Assembly (NCBI RefSeq): GCF_003425985.1
Contig: NZ_CP022985.1
Span: forward strand, 347,501 to 411,500
DNA: 64,000 nucleotides
Direction of reading: 5' to 3'
Source of the DNA: Mariniflexile sp. TRM1-10
GTDB lineage: Bacteria > Bacteroidota > Bacteroidia > Flavobacteriales > Flavobacteriaceae
The notes below the pieces were generated by a model. The model saw nothing but the letters and a program-made list of their open reading frames with translations. It had not been told where the DNA came from and did no database searches. Position numbers and translations under genes: made by a program. Below are positions 32,380 to 41,726 of this stretch, one piece after another (positions within the stretch are counted from its first letter, which is position 1; each line of letters opens with the position of its first letter).

Positions 32380-33705
32380 CTAAAATACTTCCATATTCAC
32401 AAACTCAAACCGTACCAAACCGTCTTCATCTATTTTGGTAAGTGCTACTGGATGCAGGGTATTAACCAATTCCGGGTTCCAAGGCGCTTTAACTTTTACG
32501 TAATTTTCGGTAAAACCGTTTATATACCCTTCTTTATTCTCACTTTCAAACAAAACAGTTCTAGTAGTCCCTAATTGGCTTTCGTAAAATGCCCGTCGTT
32601 TTTTAACCGATAACCCACGTAACATTTTACTACGCTTATTTCTAACATTCATAGGAACAACACCTTCCATTTCTACTGCCTCTGTGTTGTCACGTTCAGA
32701 ATAGGTAAATACATGCAAATAAGAAATATCCAGTTCGTTTAAAAAGTTGTAAGTTTCTAAAAAATGAGTGTCCGTTTCACCTGGAAAGCCAACAATAACA
32801 TCAACACCTATACAGGCATTTGGCATCACTTCTTTTATTTTTGAAACTCTATCCACATACAATTCACGCATGTAACGACGCTTCATCTTCTTTAAAATCT
32901 CATTGCTGCCCGATTGTAACGGAATATGGAAATGGGGCACAAAAGCTCTGGATTTTGAAACCAAATCAATCGTTTCGTTCTTTAAAAGGTTTGGTTCGAT
33001 AGATGATATTCTTAAACGCTCAATCCCTTCCACCTTATCAAGTTCGGTTACCAAATCCAAAAACGTGTGTTCGTGTTTTTTGTTTCCAAATTCTCCCTTG
33101 CCATAATCGCCAATATTAACGCCCGTTAGTACAATTTCTTTAATGTTTTGAGCTGAAATTTCTCTAGCGTTTTGCAACACATTTTCCATGGTATCACTTC
33201 TAGAAATACCACGAGCCAACGGAATGGTACAATAGGTACACTTATAATCGCAACCATCTTGTACCTTTAAAAAGGCACGTGTTCTATCACCTATGGAATA
33301 GCTTCCCACGTAAAAATCGGCTTCCTCAATTTCGCATGAATGCACTTCACCAAAATCGTTTTTGGAAAGATCGTTTATATAATCGGTAATCTTAAATTTT
33401 TCGGTAGCACCCAAAACCAGATCCACACCATTAACATCTGCCAATTCCTGGGGTTTTAATTGCGCATAGCAACCAACAGCCGCTACAAACGCCTTGGGGT
33501 TTGCTTTTTGTGCTTGCTTTACAATACTTTTAAAACGCTTATCTGCATTTTCGGTTACTGAACACGTATTAATAACATAAATATCTGCCTGTTCAGAAAA
33601 ATCTACACGATCGAAACCTTCATCTGTAAAACCTCTTGCAATGGTAGAAGTTTCAGAAAAATTCAGCTTGCAACCCAAAGTATAAAATGCAACTTTTTTT
33701 CTCAT
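32380..33705 (-). CDS. mtaB: tRNA t6A37 methylthiotransferase MtaB
   Basis: The 441-residue product has an N-terminal UPF0004 domain (about 1-120; VAFYTLGCKLNFSETS and INTCSVTENADKR supply three Cys for the auxiliary cluster), a radical SAM domain with CDYKCTYCTIPLARG, and a C-terminal TRAM-like domain (from about 375). MtaB converts t6A to ms2t6A at position 37 of ANN-decoding tRNAs. The opening YTLGCKLNFSET distinguishes it from MiaB and RimO. It is divergent from the peptide-binding lipoprotein gene. Confidence 0.95.
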   Translation of the reverse strand: MRKKVAFYTLGCKLNFSETSTIARGFTDEGFDRVDFSEQADIYVINTCSVTENADKRFKSIVKQAQKANPKAFVAAVGCYAQLKPQELADVNGVDLVLGATEKFKITDYINDLSKNDFGEVHSCEIEEADFYVGSYSIGDRTRAFLKVQDGCDYKCTYCTIPLARGISRSDTMENVLQNAREISAQNIKEIVLTGVNIGDYGKGEFGNKKHEHTFLDLVTELDKVEGIERLRISSIEPNLLKNETIDLVSKSRAFVPHFHIPLQSGSNEILKKMKRRYMRELYVDRVSKIKEVMPNACIGVDVIVGFPGETDTHFLETYNFLNELDISYLHVFTYSERDNTEAVEMEGVVPMNVRNKRSKMLRGLSVKKRRAFYESQLGTTRTVLFESENKEGYINGFTENYVKVKAPWNPELVNTLHPVALTKIDEDGLVRFEFVNMEVF

Positions 33706-33772
33706 TTATTGTTTTGCTATTTCCATGAAGGTAGAAATCTCATTATATTTACCTTCTTTCGTAATAAGTCTG

Positions 33773-33780
33773 CAAATTTA
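33773..33780 (-). promoter_or_regulatory. Promoter -7 box for mtaB
   Basis: On the minus strand 33780-33773 reads TAAATTTG, an exact -7 consensus match, 68 nt upstream of the mtaB start and inside the region before the divergent lipoprotein gene. Confidence 0.4.
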
Positions 33781-33795
33781 CAATTAATAAGTTAT

Positions 33796-35415
33796 ATGGT
33801 AAAACATGTTTTAAAACAAATAACAAACTATTTATCAATTAGTTGTATAATATTACTCGCCACTTCTTGTGAAAACAATTCAAATACAAATAACAATCAC
33901 TTAGTTTTTAAGTACAACGAACATAAAAACATCGGTTCCTTAGACCCTGCTTTTTCCAAAGACATATCAGATATATGGGCAACGAATCAACTATTCAATG
34001 GATTGGTACAAATGGATGAAAAATTGAATATCCAACCCTGTATCGCTAAAAGTTGGACGATTTCCGAAGATGCTCTAACATATTCATTTTCATTACGTCC
34101 TGATGTGTTTTTCCATAAGCATAGACTTTTTGGAAAAGATTCTACCAGAACGGTGAATGCTAAGGATTTTGAGTATAGTTTAAATAGGCTAATCGATAAA
34201 AAAGTAGCATCCCCAGGAGGTTGGGTATTGGATAAAGTAGAACGTTTTAAAGCTATAAACGACACGCTTTTTCAAATTCAATTAAAACAACCTTTCCCTG
34301 CTTTTTTAGGATTATTGACTATGAAATATTGCTCGGTAGTTCCTAAAGAAATTGTTGAATTCTACGGTAGTGATTTTAGGTCACATCCTATTGGTACAGG
34401 TCCATTTAAATTTAAACGATGGGAAGAAAACCTAAAATTGGTTTTCAGAAAGAATCCACATTATTTTGAAAAAGACAGCTTAGGCAATGCCTTACCTTAT
34501 CTAGAAGCTGTTGCCATTACATTTTTACCTGATAAACAGAGTGAGTTTTTACAATTTATACAAGGAAATATAGATTTTATAATCGGGTTGGACGCTTCTT
34601 ATAAAGATGAAATTTTAACCGCCAGTGGCAAGCTCCGCAATGAATATTCTGAAGCTATTGATATGGTTCGTGGTCCCTATTTAAACACCGAATATTTAGC
34701 GTTTTATATGGATTCTGAAATTCCTGAGATTCAATCTGAACTCATTAGAAAAGCCATCAATTATGGTTTTGACAGAAAAAAAATGATGATTTATTTGCGT
34801 AATGGCATAGGCATTCCTGCCGAAGGTGGTTTTATACCAAAAGGCCTACCAGGCTATGGTGAAACACTCGGATTTAGCTATAAACCTGACATTGCAAAAC
34901 AATTGGTTGAACAATTTAAAAATGAAAGCGGTATTAAAAACCCAGAAATTTCGATTACAACCACAGGCAATTACTTAAGTTTTTCTGAATATATTCAACG
35001 TGAAATTCAAAAAATAGGGCTGATTGTTAACATTGACGTCATTCCTGGATCTGCCTTAAAAGACGCTAAAGCCAATGGCAAACTAGATGTTTTTAGAGCC
35101 AGTTGGGTTGCCGATTACCCAGATGCCGAAAACTATTTATCACTTTATTATAGTAAAAACTTTGCTCCAAATGGACCGAATTACACACACTATAAAAGTG
35201 AATTATTTGACACATGGTATGAAGAAGCATTTACTGAAACCAATGTTGAAAAAAGGACTTCATTGTACACGAAAATGGATTCATTAATTATGACACAAGC
35301 TCCTATAGTGCCTCTTTTCTATGATGAAATAGTACGATTTGCTAGAAAAAATGTAAAAGGCTTAGAGGTCAGTCCTGTGTATGTTTTGGAATTAAAAAGA
35401 GTGACAAAAAATTAA
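33796..35415 (+). CDS. ABC transporter substrate-binding lipoprotein (SBP_bac_5, oligopeptide type)
   Basis: The start at 33796 places a lipoprotein signal right at the N-terminus (IILLATSC, Cys about residue 24); the longer frame from 33709 would bury it. The 539-residue product follows the DppA/OppA fold: LDPAFSKDISDIWATNQLFN near the start, LSFSLRPDVFFH-like strand (YSFSLRPDVFFHKH), HPIGTGPFKFKRWEENLKLV, and SWVADYPDAENYL in the second lobe. It would bind peptides or similar in the periplasm. No permease or ATPase gene is adjacent, so the transporter is encoded elsewhere. Confidence 0.92.
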   Translation: MVKHVLKQITNYLSISCIILLATSCENNSNTNNNHLVFKYNEHKNIGSLDPAFSKDISDIWATNQLFNGLVQMDEKLNIQPCIAKSWTISEDALTYSFSLRPDVFFHKHRLFGKDSTRTVNAKDFEYSLNRLIDKKVASPGGWVLDKVERFKAINDTLFQIQLKQPFPAFLGLLTMKYCSVVPKEIVEFYGSDFRSHPIGTGPFKFKRWEENLKLVFRKNPHYFEKDSLGNALPYLEAVAITFLPDKQSEFLQFIQGNIDFIIGLDASYKDEILTASGKLRNEYSEAIDMVRGPYLNTEYLAFYMDSEIPEIQSELIRKAINYGFDRKKMMIYLRNGIGIPAEGGFIPKGLPGYGETLGFSYKPDIAKQLVEQFKNESGIKNPEISITTTGNYLSFSEYIQREIQKIGLIVNIDVIPGSALKDAKANGKLDVFRASWVADYPDAENYLSLYYSKNFAPNGPNYTHYKSELFDTWYEEAFTETNVEKRTSLYTKMDSLIMTQAPIVPLFYDEIVRFARKNVKGLEVSPVYVLELKRVTKN

Positions 35416-36308
35416 TTTAATTCAAAATAATAAACATCATCATCACCTTTACCACCATCGCGTTTTGATGAAAAATAACCTGACTTATTCGCCCTATCAA
35501 TAACCAAACAAAAATCGTCTTGCTTACTGTTTATAGGCTCTGGTAATTTTTCTGCTTTTTCAAAAACACCATCGGCCGTCATTTTACTTTTATAAATATC
35601 AAAACCACCAAAACCGCTGGGTCTATTAGAAGCAAAATACAATGTGTTGTCTGAACTGATAAAAGGGAACATTTCTTTACCATACGAATTAACTTTACTA
35701 CCTAAATTTTTAGGTTCACTAAAGGTATTATTTTCTAAAATATCGACTTTAAAAATATCTGAACCACCTTTGGTTGTTTCCTTTCCGCCTCTCATATTCG
35801 ATGTAAAATACAAGGTTTTCCCATCTTTACTTATAGTAGGATGTGCATAAGAATATTTAGGATTGCAAAATGGCAAAGTTTCAAAATGCGTCCACCCTAT
35901 ACCTTCTTTTAACTCGCCAACTTTAATTTGAAAGTTGTCTTTATTAAAATCATCACTTGCTGTTGTAGTTAAATAAAGTTTTTTGTTATCAGGAGATAAA
36001 GCAGCAGTGGTTGTATATTTTATTTTTTCATCAGGAGCTATTTCAATATTTTTAATATTCTTGATAACACCATTTTCAGATAACTCCCCTTCAAAAATTG
36101 AGAGTACAGGATTTCCTTGAAATCGTTTTAATCGGCCTTTGTTATCTAATAAATAAGATGTGAATAGAATTTGAGAATCGTTTACCAACATGAAACCAAA
36201 ATGTGGGTATTCGGTATTCATCTCAATATTTTTGATGGTATATATTTCGGATTGTGAAAACCCCAAAAAACCTGCTAGAAATAATATAAAGTATAGCGAT
36301 TTTCTCAT
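35412..36308 (-). CDS. PD40/TolB-like beta-propeller secreted protein
   Basis: The 298-residue product has a signal peptide (ends FSQ) and several WD40-like PD40 repeats: ALSPDNKKLYLTTTASDDF, SKDGKTLYFTSNMRGG, SSDNTLYFASNRPSGFGGFD and FSSKRDGGKGDDDVYYF. This is the propeller often fused to OmpA domains in Bacteroidota, here alone. It likely binds protein or peptidoglycan partners in the periplasm. The stop overlaps that of the convergent lipoprotein gene by 4 nt. Confidence 0.85.
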   Translation of the reverse strand: MRKSLYFILFLAGFLGFSQSEIYTIKNIEMNTEYPHFGFMLVNDSQILFTSYLLDNKGRLKRFQGNPVLSIFEGELSENGVIKNIKNIEIAPDEKIKYTTTAALSPDNKKLYLTTTASDDFNKDNFQIKVGELKEGIGWTHFETLPFCNPKYSYAHPTISKDGKTLYFTSNMRGGKETTKGGSDIFKVDILENNTFSEPKNLGSKVNSYGKEMFPFISSDNTLYFASNRPSGFGGFDIYKSKMTADGVFEKAEKLPEPINSKQDDFCLVIDRANKSGYFSSKRDGGKGDDDVYYFELN

Positions 36309-36327
36309 TTAGATAAAGTGTAACATC

Positions 36328-36335
36328 CAAATATA
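36328..36335 (-). promoter_or_regulatory. Promoter -7 box for PD40 gene
   Basis: The minus strand reads TATATTTG from 36335 to 36328, an exact TAnnTTTG match 20 nt before the start. Confidence 0.45.
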
Positions 36336-36454
36336 CAAAACTTTAGCAATACTATTTTTAATTAATTAAAGCTTCAAAATTTCAAACTCATACTAAAAGT
36401 ATTTGTTCTTGCGGAGACGCAAAGTTGCAAAGCAAAATGAGAATATTACTGAAA

Positions 36455-36502
36455 ACTGAAACTGCGACTGAGACTGCAACTGCGACTGTGACTGTGACTG
36501 CG
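36455..36502. repeat. ACTGNN hexamer microsatellite
   Basis: Eight consecutive 6-bp units begin with ACTG (ACTGAA, ACTGCG, ACTGAG, ACTGCA, ACTGCG, ACTGTG, ACTGTG, ACTGCG). It lies between the PD40 and GlmU-like genes, ends 13 bp before the GlmU-like stop, and is far richer in GC than the surroundings. Unit number may vary between strains by slippage. Confidence 0.85.
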
Positions 36503-36515
36503 ACTCCTAATAAAA

Positions 36516-37691
36516 CTATTCGCGCCTATACTTTTTAGTTTCCTCAAAAACGTGTTCTAAAATCGCTTTGTCTTGCTCAGTAAATTCAACATGACGTCTA
36601 GACATAACTACTCCGGCTACTTCAAAAGCTTTTTTAGTTAAATAAACTGTAAAGCCTGCACTTCCACCCCAACTAAAACTTGGCACAAAATTCCTTGGGA
36701 AACCACTGCCAAAAACATTGGCACTAACCCCTATAACCGTACCAGTATTAAACATGGTATTAATACCACATTTACTATGGTCGCCCATCATAAGTCCGCA
36801 AAACTGCAATCCTGTTTTAGCAAAACCTTCTGTTTGATAATCCCATAAACGCACTTCGTCGTAATTATTTTTTAAGTTCGACGTATTGGTATCGGCGCCT
36901 AAGTTGCACCATTCACCTAAAACGGAATTTCCTAAAAAGCCATCATGCCCTTTATTGGAATAAGCAAAAATCACGGAGTTATTAACTTCACCTCCAACTT
37001 TACTGTATGGCCCTATCGTTGTAGGCCCATAAATTTTAGTACCCATTTTTAAAGTGGCTCCTTCGCAAAGTGCTAATGGTCCACGCACTAAAGAACCTTC
37101 CATAATTTCGGCATCTTTTCCAATATAAATAGGCCCATTAGTAGCATTAAGTGTTGTAAACTCTAATTTGGCACCTTCTTCAATAAAAATATTTTCAGCA
37201 GCAATAACATTGTTGCTAAACGGAATGGGTTGGGACCGTCTGCCATAGGTTAATAAATTAAAATCTTCTTGAATGGCTTCACCGTTTTTTGAAAATATGT
37301 CCCAAGTATATTCTATTTTAATTACATCATCATTAAATTCAATGGCTTCGTAAGTCTCAAAATCCACTTCTTCTTGCGTATTTTTTGAATAGAATGCCAT
37401 CACATCTTCGCCTTTAAAAATGGCTTGATTTTCCTGTAAATCTTTTACCATCTCAACCAATTCCAAATTTGGGAGGTAGGACGCGTTTATCATGACATTT
37501 TCATCCATTTCTACCATGGGATACTTGTCAGACAAATAATCTTCGGTAATGGTTGTTGTTGTAGTATCTAAAAACGTTTCCCATTTTTCGCGAATGGTTA
37601 AAATGCCTATTCTAATGTCGGCAACAGGACGTGTAAAAGTAAATGGCAATAAATTGTTACGCGAAGGTCCATCAAAAAGAATATAGTTCAT
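36516..37691 (-). CDS. GlmU-family putative sugar nucleotidyltransferase
   Basis: The start at 37691 (MNYILFDGPSRNNLLPFTFT) is chosen over an upstream in-frame ATG at 37703. The 391-residue protein has an N-terminal NTP_transf_4-like region with PFTFTRPVADIRIGILTIREKW and a C-terminal left-handed beta-helix (about 190-345; GSLVRGPLALCEGATLKMG, GPTTIGPYSKVGGEV). It belongs to the GlmU family of Bacteroidota, presumed to make or acylate a nucleotide sugar for envelope glycans; the classical GlmU P-loop GxGTRM is not present, so activity is uncertain. Confidence 0.87.
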   Translation of the reverse strand: MNYILFDGPSRNNLLPFTFTRPVADIRIGILTIREKWETFLDTTTTTITEDYLSDKYPMVEMDENVMINASYLPNLELVEMVKDLQENQAIFKGEDVMAFYSKNTQEEVDFETYEAIEFNDDVIKIEYTWDIFSKNGEAIQEDFNLLTYGRRSQPIPFSNNVIAAENIFIEEGAKLEFTTLNATNGPIYIGKDAEIMEGSLVRGPLALCEGATLKMGTKIYGPTTIGPYSKVGGEVNNSVIFAYSNKGHDGFLGNSVLGEWCNLGADTNTSNLKNNYDEVRLWDYQTEGFAKTGLQFCGLMMGDHSKCGINTMFNTGTVIGVSANVFGSGFPRNFVPSFSWGGSAGFTVYLTKKAFEVAGVVMSRRHVEFTEQDKAILEHVFEETKKYRRE

Positions 37692-37695
37692 ATCT

Positions 37696-37730
37696 AAGTT
37701 CAAAGTTCAAAAGTTCAAAGTTCAAAGTTG
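37696..37730. repeat. AAGTTCA heptamer repeat upstream of GlmU-like gene
   Basis: About five copies of AAGTTCA, spaced by 7 or 8 nt, lie immediately upstream of the GlmU-like start codon and so fall within its leader. The varying spacing suggests replication slippage. Confidence 0.7.
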
Positions 37731-37764
37731 TTTGCTTAAAACTTAAACCTATTAGTTATCTATT

Positions 37765-37772
37765 CAAAAATA
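37765..37772 (-). promoter_or_regulatory. Promoter -7 box for GlmU-like gene
   Basis: The minus strand reads TATTTTTG from 37772 to 37765 (exact consensus), 74 nt upstream of the start; the heptamer repeat would lie in the transcribed leader. Confidence 0.4.
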
Positions 37773-37792
37773 GACTAATTGTATAAAATAAA

Positions 37793-37823
37793 AAAGCCTT
37801 CAATATAAATATATGAAGGCTTT
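37793..37823 (-). terminator. Terminator after rpmE2
   Basis: AAAGCCTTCA (37793-37802) pairs with TGAAGGCTTT (37814-37823); on the minus strand the stem is followed by a T-rich run. It lies 22 nt past the L31 stop. Confidence 0.8.
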
Positions 37824-37844
37824 GTATAATAGTTTTTGTTAAGT

Positions 37845-38096
37845 TTATTTACTAAACTTAGCATATTTGTTTTTGAATTTATCAATACGACCAGCAGTAT
37901 CAATTAATTTAGATTTACCAGTGTAAAATGGGTGCGATGTTCTAGAAATCTCCATTTTAATAAGTGGATACTCAACACCATCAACCTCTAAAGTTTCACT
38001 TGTGCTTGCAGTAGACTTTGTTAAAAACACGTCTTCGTTAGACATATCTTTAAATGCTACAATTCTATAATTTTCTGGATGTATATCTTTTTTCAT
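37845..38096 (-). CDS. rpmE2: 50S ribosomal protein L31, type B
   Basis: The 83-residue product reads [20 protein letters not shown] with [20 protein letters not shown] near the C-terminus, diagnostic for L31. It has the longer type B form and none of the four zinc-binding cysteines of the C+ form, so it works in zinc limitation or, as in many Bacteroidota, as the only L31. Monocistronic with its own promoter and terminator. Confidence 0.97.
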   Translation of the reverse strand: MKKDIHPENYRIVAFKDMSNEDVFLTKSTASTSETLEVDGVEYPLIKMEISRTSHPFYTGKSKLIDTAGRIDKFKNKYAKFSK

Positions 38097-38189
38097 CTGC
38101 TGATATTTATTTTTTCTTCTGACAGATGTAACACCTAAAAAAGTGCTTCATCGCTTAAAGCTTTAATATTCTTTTCAATTTTGGAAGTG

Positions 38190-38219
38190 CAAAAATAAGC
38201 ATTTTTTACAATCTTGCAA
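38190..38219 (-). promoter_or_regulatory. Canonical promoter of rpmE2
   Basis: On the minus strand TTG (38219-38217) is followed after 19 nt by TATTTTTG (38197-38190), an exact fit to the Bacteroidetes TTG-N19-TAnnTTTG promoter. The leader is roughly 85-90 nt. Confidence 0.8.
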
Positions 38220-38264
38220 TACTTTTTTACATTTTTTATCACTAAAATTAATGTAACGATTTAC

Positions 38265-38272
38265 TATATTTG
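38265..38272 (+). promoter_or_regulatory. Promoter -7 box for DUF4199 gene
   Basis: TATATTTG, an exact TAnnTTTG match, lies 37 nt upstream of the ATG at 38310. Confidence 0.5.
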
Positions 38273-38309
38273 AATACTAACTGAATAACTAACACAAAAA
38301 TACAAAAAT

Positions 38310-38825
38310 ATGGAATCTAAAGAAGTAACCCCTGGGAAATTTGGAATCAATTTAGGATTGATTTTAGGTGGAATTATGACGCTAATTGCTATATATATGT
38401 ACGCCACTGATATGGCTTTTAAAGGACAGCAATGGCCCGTATATATATATTATGTAGCCTTCCCTCTAATAATAATCTATGCAATAAGTCAATACAAAAA
38501 AAACAATTCAGGACTGTTAAGTCTAAAAGAAGCCATTAAAACGGGCATGGTAGTTGCCCTTATTAGTGCCTTAGTATATGTTGGTTACATTCTGATTTTT
38601 AATTACATAGTTGATTCAGAATACAATACCAAAATGATAGAATTTGCCACTGAACAAATTGCCTCATCTGAAGGACCTGTTGAAGCTAAAGAAATGCAAT
38701 TAAAAATGGTTGAATTCTTTTCCAACCCAATTGCAGGCAGCGTTTTTTGGGTAGCCATGAGCTTATTTTTCGGACTCATATATTCTTTAATTGGAGGTTT
38801 AGTAATGAAAAAATCTGATGCATAA
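38310..38825 (+). CDS. DUF4199 membrane protein
   Basis: The 171-residue product has four membrane helices (about residues 13-30, 42-58, 76-100 and 142-162) and the DUF4199 pattern: KFGINLGLILGGIMTL, LSLKEAIKTGMVVALISALV and a helix pair at the C-terminus. DUF4199 is nearly confined to Bacteroidota and has no known function. It sits 40 nt before the dolichyl-phosphate-type glycosyltransferase gene; the two are commonly neighbours and may act on the same lipid-linked sugar step (inference). Confidence 0.88.
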   Translation: MESKEVTPGKFGINLGLILGGIMTLIAIYMYATDMAFKGQQWPVYIYYVAFPLIIIYAISQYKKNNSGLLSLKEAIKTGMVVALISALVYVGYILIFNYIVDSEYNTKMIEFATEQIASSEGPVEAKEMQLKMVEFFSNPIAGSVFWVAMSLFFGLIYSLIGGLVMKKSDA

Positions 38826-38865
38826 ATAATTTCTTTACTTTTGAAGTCTGAAAACATTATTTTAA

Positions 38866-39816
38866 ATGAATATATCAGTAGTTATACCACTACTTAACGA
38901 ACAGGATTCTTTAACCGAATTACACGATTGGATTGCAAAAGTGATGCAATCCAATCGTTTTTCCTATGAAATCATTTTTATTGATGATGGTAGTACAGAC
39001 GATTCTTGGAAAACCATAGGCAATCTTTCATCACAAAACCCAAACGTAAAAGGCATTCGCTTTTTAAAAAATTTTGGAAAATCGCAAGCGCTCCATGCTG
39101 GTTTTGAAAAAGCTATTGGCGATGTGGTAATTACTATGGACGCCGACTTACAAGACAATCCAGACGAAATTCCAGAACTTTACAGTATGATTGAAAACGA
39201 TGGATTCCATTTGGTTTCTGGTTGGAAAAAGAAACGTTATGATTCGGTTATCTCCAAAAATATGCCATCCAAATTATTCAATTGGGCAGCAAGAAAAACA
39301 TCGGGTGTCAAACTTCACGATTTTAACTGTGGGCTAAAAGCCTATAAACTAGAGCTTGTTAAAAATATTGATGTTAATGGCGAAATGCACCGTTACATCC
39401 CTGTTTTGGCAAAAAATGCTGGCTTTACAAAAATTACCGAAAAAATAGTGCAGCACCAAGCCCGAAAATATGGTGAAACCAAATTTGGCATGAACCGGTT
39501 TGTTCACGGCTTTTTAGATTTAATTACCATTTGGTTCTTATCTAGTTTTGGCAAACGCCCCATGCATTTATTTGGTGCTTTAGGGGTTATAATGTGTGCC
39601 ATTGGCTTTGGATTTGCCTTATACTTAGGCATCGATAAACTGTTTTTAAACCGAGCTGGAAGGCTAATCACAGAGCGTCCTGAATTCTACTTATCGCTTT
39701 CAACCATGATAATTGGTACGCAATTTTTTGTAGCTGGCTTTTTAGGCGAAATTATTTTACGCACCAAACAAGACAAAAAACGCTACGCAATTAAAGAAGA
39801 ATTAAATTTAAATTAA
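38866..39816 (+). CDS. Polyprenyl-phosphate glycosyltransferase (GT2, DPM1/GtrB-like)
   Basis: The 316-residue product has a GT-A domain (VVIPLLNEQDSLTELHDWIA, FIDDGSTDDSW, ITMDADLQDNPDEI for the metal-binding acidic motif, and RFVHGFLDL) followed by two C-terminal membrane helices (about 232-255 and 270-295). This is the layout of enzymes that load glucose or mannose onto undecaprenyl phosphate at the cytoplasmic face. Sugar specificity is not evident. Confidence 0.92.
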   Translation: MNISVVIPLLNEQDSLTELHDWIAKVMQSNRFSYEIIFIDDGSTDDSWKTIGNLSSQNPNVKGIRFLKNFGKSQALHAGFEKAIGDVVITMDADLQDNPDEIPELYSMIENDGFHLVSGWKKKRYDSVISKNMPSKLFNWAARKTSGVKLHDFNCGLKAYKLELVKNIDVNGEMHRYIPVLAKNAGFTKITEKIVQHQARKYGETKFGMNRFVHGFLDLITIWFLSSFGKRPMHLFGALGVIMCAIGFGFALYLGIDKLFLNRAGRLITERPEFYLSLSTMIIGTQFFVAGFLGEIILRTKQDKKRYAIKEELNLN

Positions 39817-39895
39817 TAACTTTAAAAAACTGTTTCATCACCTTCAAAACAACAACATTTTAAAGATTATTCTTTTTCAATTGTTTATTTTTGAA

Positions 39896-39903
39896 GCCTT
39901 TTA
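39896..39903 (+). promoter_or_regulatory. Promoter -7 box for phosphohexomutase
   Basis: TATTTTTG (exact -7 consensus) lies 11 nt upstream of the ATG at 39915, so the leader would be very short. Confidence 0.4.
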
Positions 39904-39914
39904 CATAAGATATT

Positions 39915-41645
39915 ATGATATATATTGAACCAAAAATTTTAGATCGAATTAACACATGGCTAACCCCAACTTTTGATGCAGAAACCCAATCTATTATAAA
40001 AAATAGTATTGCGCACCATCCAAAAGATATCCAAGAAAGTTTTTATAAAGACCTAGAATTTGGCACCGGTGGTATGCGTGGTGTTATGGGTGTAGGTACT
40101 AACCGTATTAATAAATATACCCTTGGAAAAAGCACACAAGGTTTAAGTGATTATTTAAACAAATCATTTCCTAACGAAACACCAAAAGCGGTAATTGCTT
40201 ACGATTGCAGAAACAACAGTAAATCCCTTGCTAAAGTGGTTGCCGATGTGTTTTCGGCAAACGGTATTCAAGTGTATTTGTTTGAAGATTTACGTGCTAC
40301 TCCAGAATTATCATTCGCTGTAAAACATTTAAACTGTCATTGCGGTATCGTACTAACCGCATCACACAATCCGCCAGAATATAATGGCTACAAAGTATAT
40401 TGGCAAGATGGTGGGCAGTTGGTACCACCTCAAGATGGAGAAATCATCAATGTTATTGATAGCTTAAAATATTCCGACATTAAGTTTGAAGCAAACAATT
40501 CCTTAATCCAATATATAGGCAAGGAAGTTGACGATGCATTTATAAACGAATCTGTTAAAAATGCCAACTTTAATACGTCTGAAGAAGCAAAAGATAACTT
40601 AACTATTGTTTTCACATCGCTTCATGGAACCTCTATAACCGCAGTTCCTGAAACTTTAAAACGTGCTGGATTTAAAAACGTTCATATTGTAAAAGAACAG
40701 GAAGTGCCAGATGGTAATTTCCCAACAGTTGCCTCACCTAACCCCGAAGAACCAGCCGCTTTAAAAATGGCTTTAGAGTTGGCAGAAAAAGTAAATGCCG
40801 ATATTGTTATTGGGACCGACCCCGATTGCGACCGTTTAGGCGTTGCGGTTCGTAATTCTGAAAACAAATTACAGCTGCTTAACGGAAATCAAACCATGCT
40901 AATGATGACCGATTTCCTTTTAAAACAATGGAAAGCTGATGGAAAAATTAAAGGAAAGGAATTTATAGCCTCAACCATTGTTTCTACACCCATGCTAAAC
41001 AAACTTGCCGAGGCTTATAAAGTGGAAAGCAAAATTGTTTTAACTGGTTTTAAATGGATTGCAAAATTAATAAAAGACTTCCCTGAGCTTGATTTTATAG
41101 GTGGTGGCGAAGAAAGTTTTGGGTATATGGTTGGCGATTTTGTGCGTGATAAAGATGCTGTAACCTCTACCCTATTGGCTTGTGAAATAGCAGCTATAAC
41201 AAAAGCAAATGGCAGTTCTTTTTACAACGAACTTCTAAACCTGTATGTGGAGCATGGTTGTTACAAAGAAAAGTTAGTCTCATTAACCAAAAAAGGAATT
41301 GAAGGTGCTCAAGAAATTACACAAATGATGGTGGACGCTCGAGAAAATCCATTTAAAGTTGTGAACGGTTCTAAAGTTTTAAAAATTGAAGATTACGATT
41401 TATCCATTTCAAAAAACATACAAACCGGAAAAGAAAGCACTATCGACATTCCAAAATCAAATGTTATTATTTACTATTTGGAAGATGGTAGCCAAGTGGC
41501 TTTAAGACCTAGCGGAACAGAGCCAAAAATAAAGTTTTATGTGAGCGTCAATACTAAGTTGAATTCGGTTGCCGATTTTAATAAAACGGAGGCAGCACTT
41601 GATGCTAAAGCTGAAGCCATTTTAAAAGACATGAAATTAATATAA
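39915..41645 (+). CDS. Phosphohexomutase (phosphoglucomutase/phosphomannomutase)
   Basis: The 576-residue product has all four alpha-D-phosphohexomutase domains: active serine loop [13 protein letters not shown] (about residue 146), metal loop DPDCDRLG (about 300), sugar-binding [13 protein letters not shown] (about 395) and phosphate-binding [12 protein letters not shown] (about 535). It interconverts hexose 1- and 6-phosphates, feeding nucleotide-sugar synthesis. The length fits the PGM2-like group. Followed by the MsbA-like exporter with its own -7 box. Confidence 0.95.
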   Translation: MIYIEPKILDRINTWLTPTFDAETQSIIKNSIAHHPKDIQESFYKDLEFGTGGMRGVMGVGTNRINKYTLGKSTQGLSDYLNKSFPNETPKAVIAYDCRNNSKSLAKVVADVFSANGIQVYLFEDLRATPELSFAVKHLNCHCGIVLTASHNPPEYNGYKVYWQDGGQLVPPQDGEIINVIDSLKYSDIKFEANNSLIQYIGKEVDDAFINESVKNANFNTSEEAKDNLTIVFTSLHGTSITAVPETLKRAGFKNVHIVKEQEVPDGNFPTVASPNPEEPAALKMALELAEKVNADIVIGTDPDCDRLGVAVRNSENKLQLLNGNQTMLMMTDFLLKQWKADGKIKGKEFIASTIVSTPMLNKLAEAYKVESKIVLTGFKWIAKLIKDFPELDFIGGGEESFGYMVGDFVRDKDAVTSTLLACEIAAITKANGSSFYNELLNLYVEHGCYKEKLVSLTKKGIEGAQEITQMMVDARENPFKVVNGSKVLKIEDYDLSISKNIQTGKESTIDIPKSNVIIYYLEDGSQVALRPSGTEPKIKFYVSVNTKLNSVADFNKTEAALDAKAEAILKDMKLI

Positions 41646-41652
41646 TAACCCG

Positions 41653-41660
41653 TATCTTTG
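41653..41660 (+). promoter_or_regulatory. Promoter -7 box for MsbA-like exporter
   Basis: TATCTTTG is an exact TAnnTTTG match 8 nt after the mutase stop and 66 nt before the exporter ATG. Confidence 0.45.
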
Positions 41661-41726
41661 CGAAGAATTTGCATGCTTTTATGTCAGCCATAAAAGCATG
41701 TTTTATAAACAGACAAATCTTATTTA

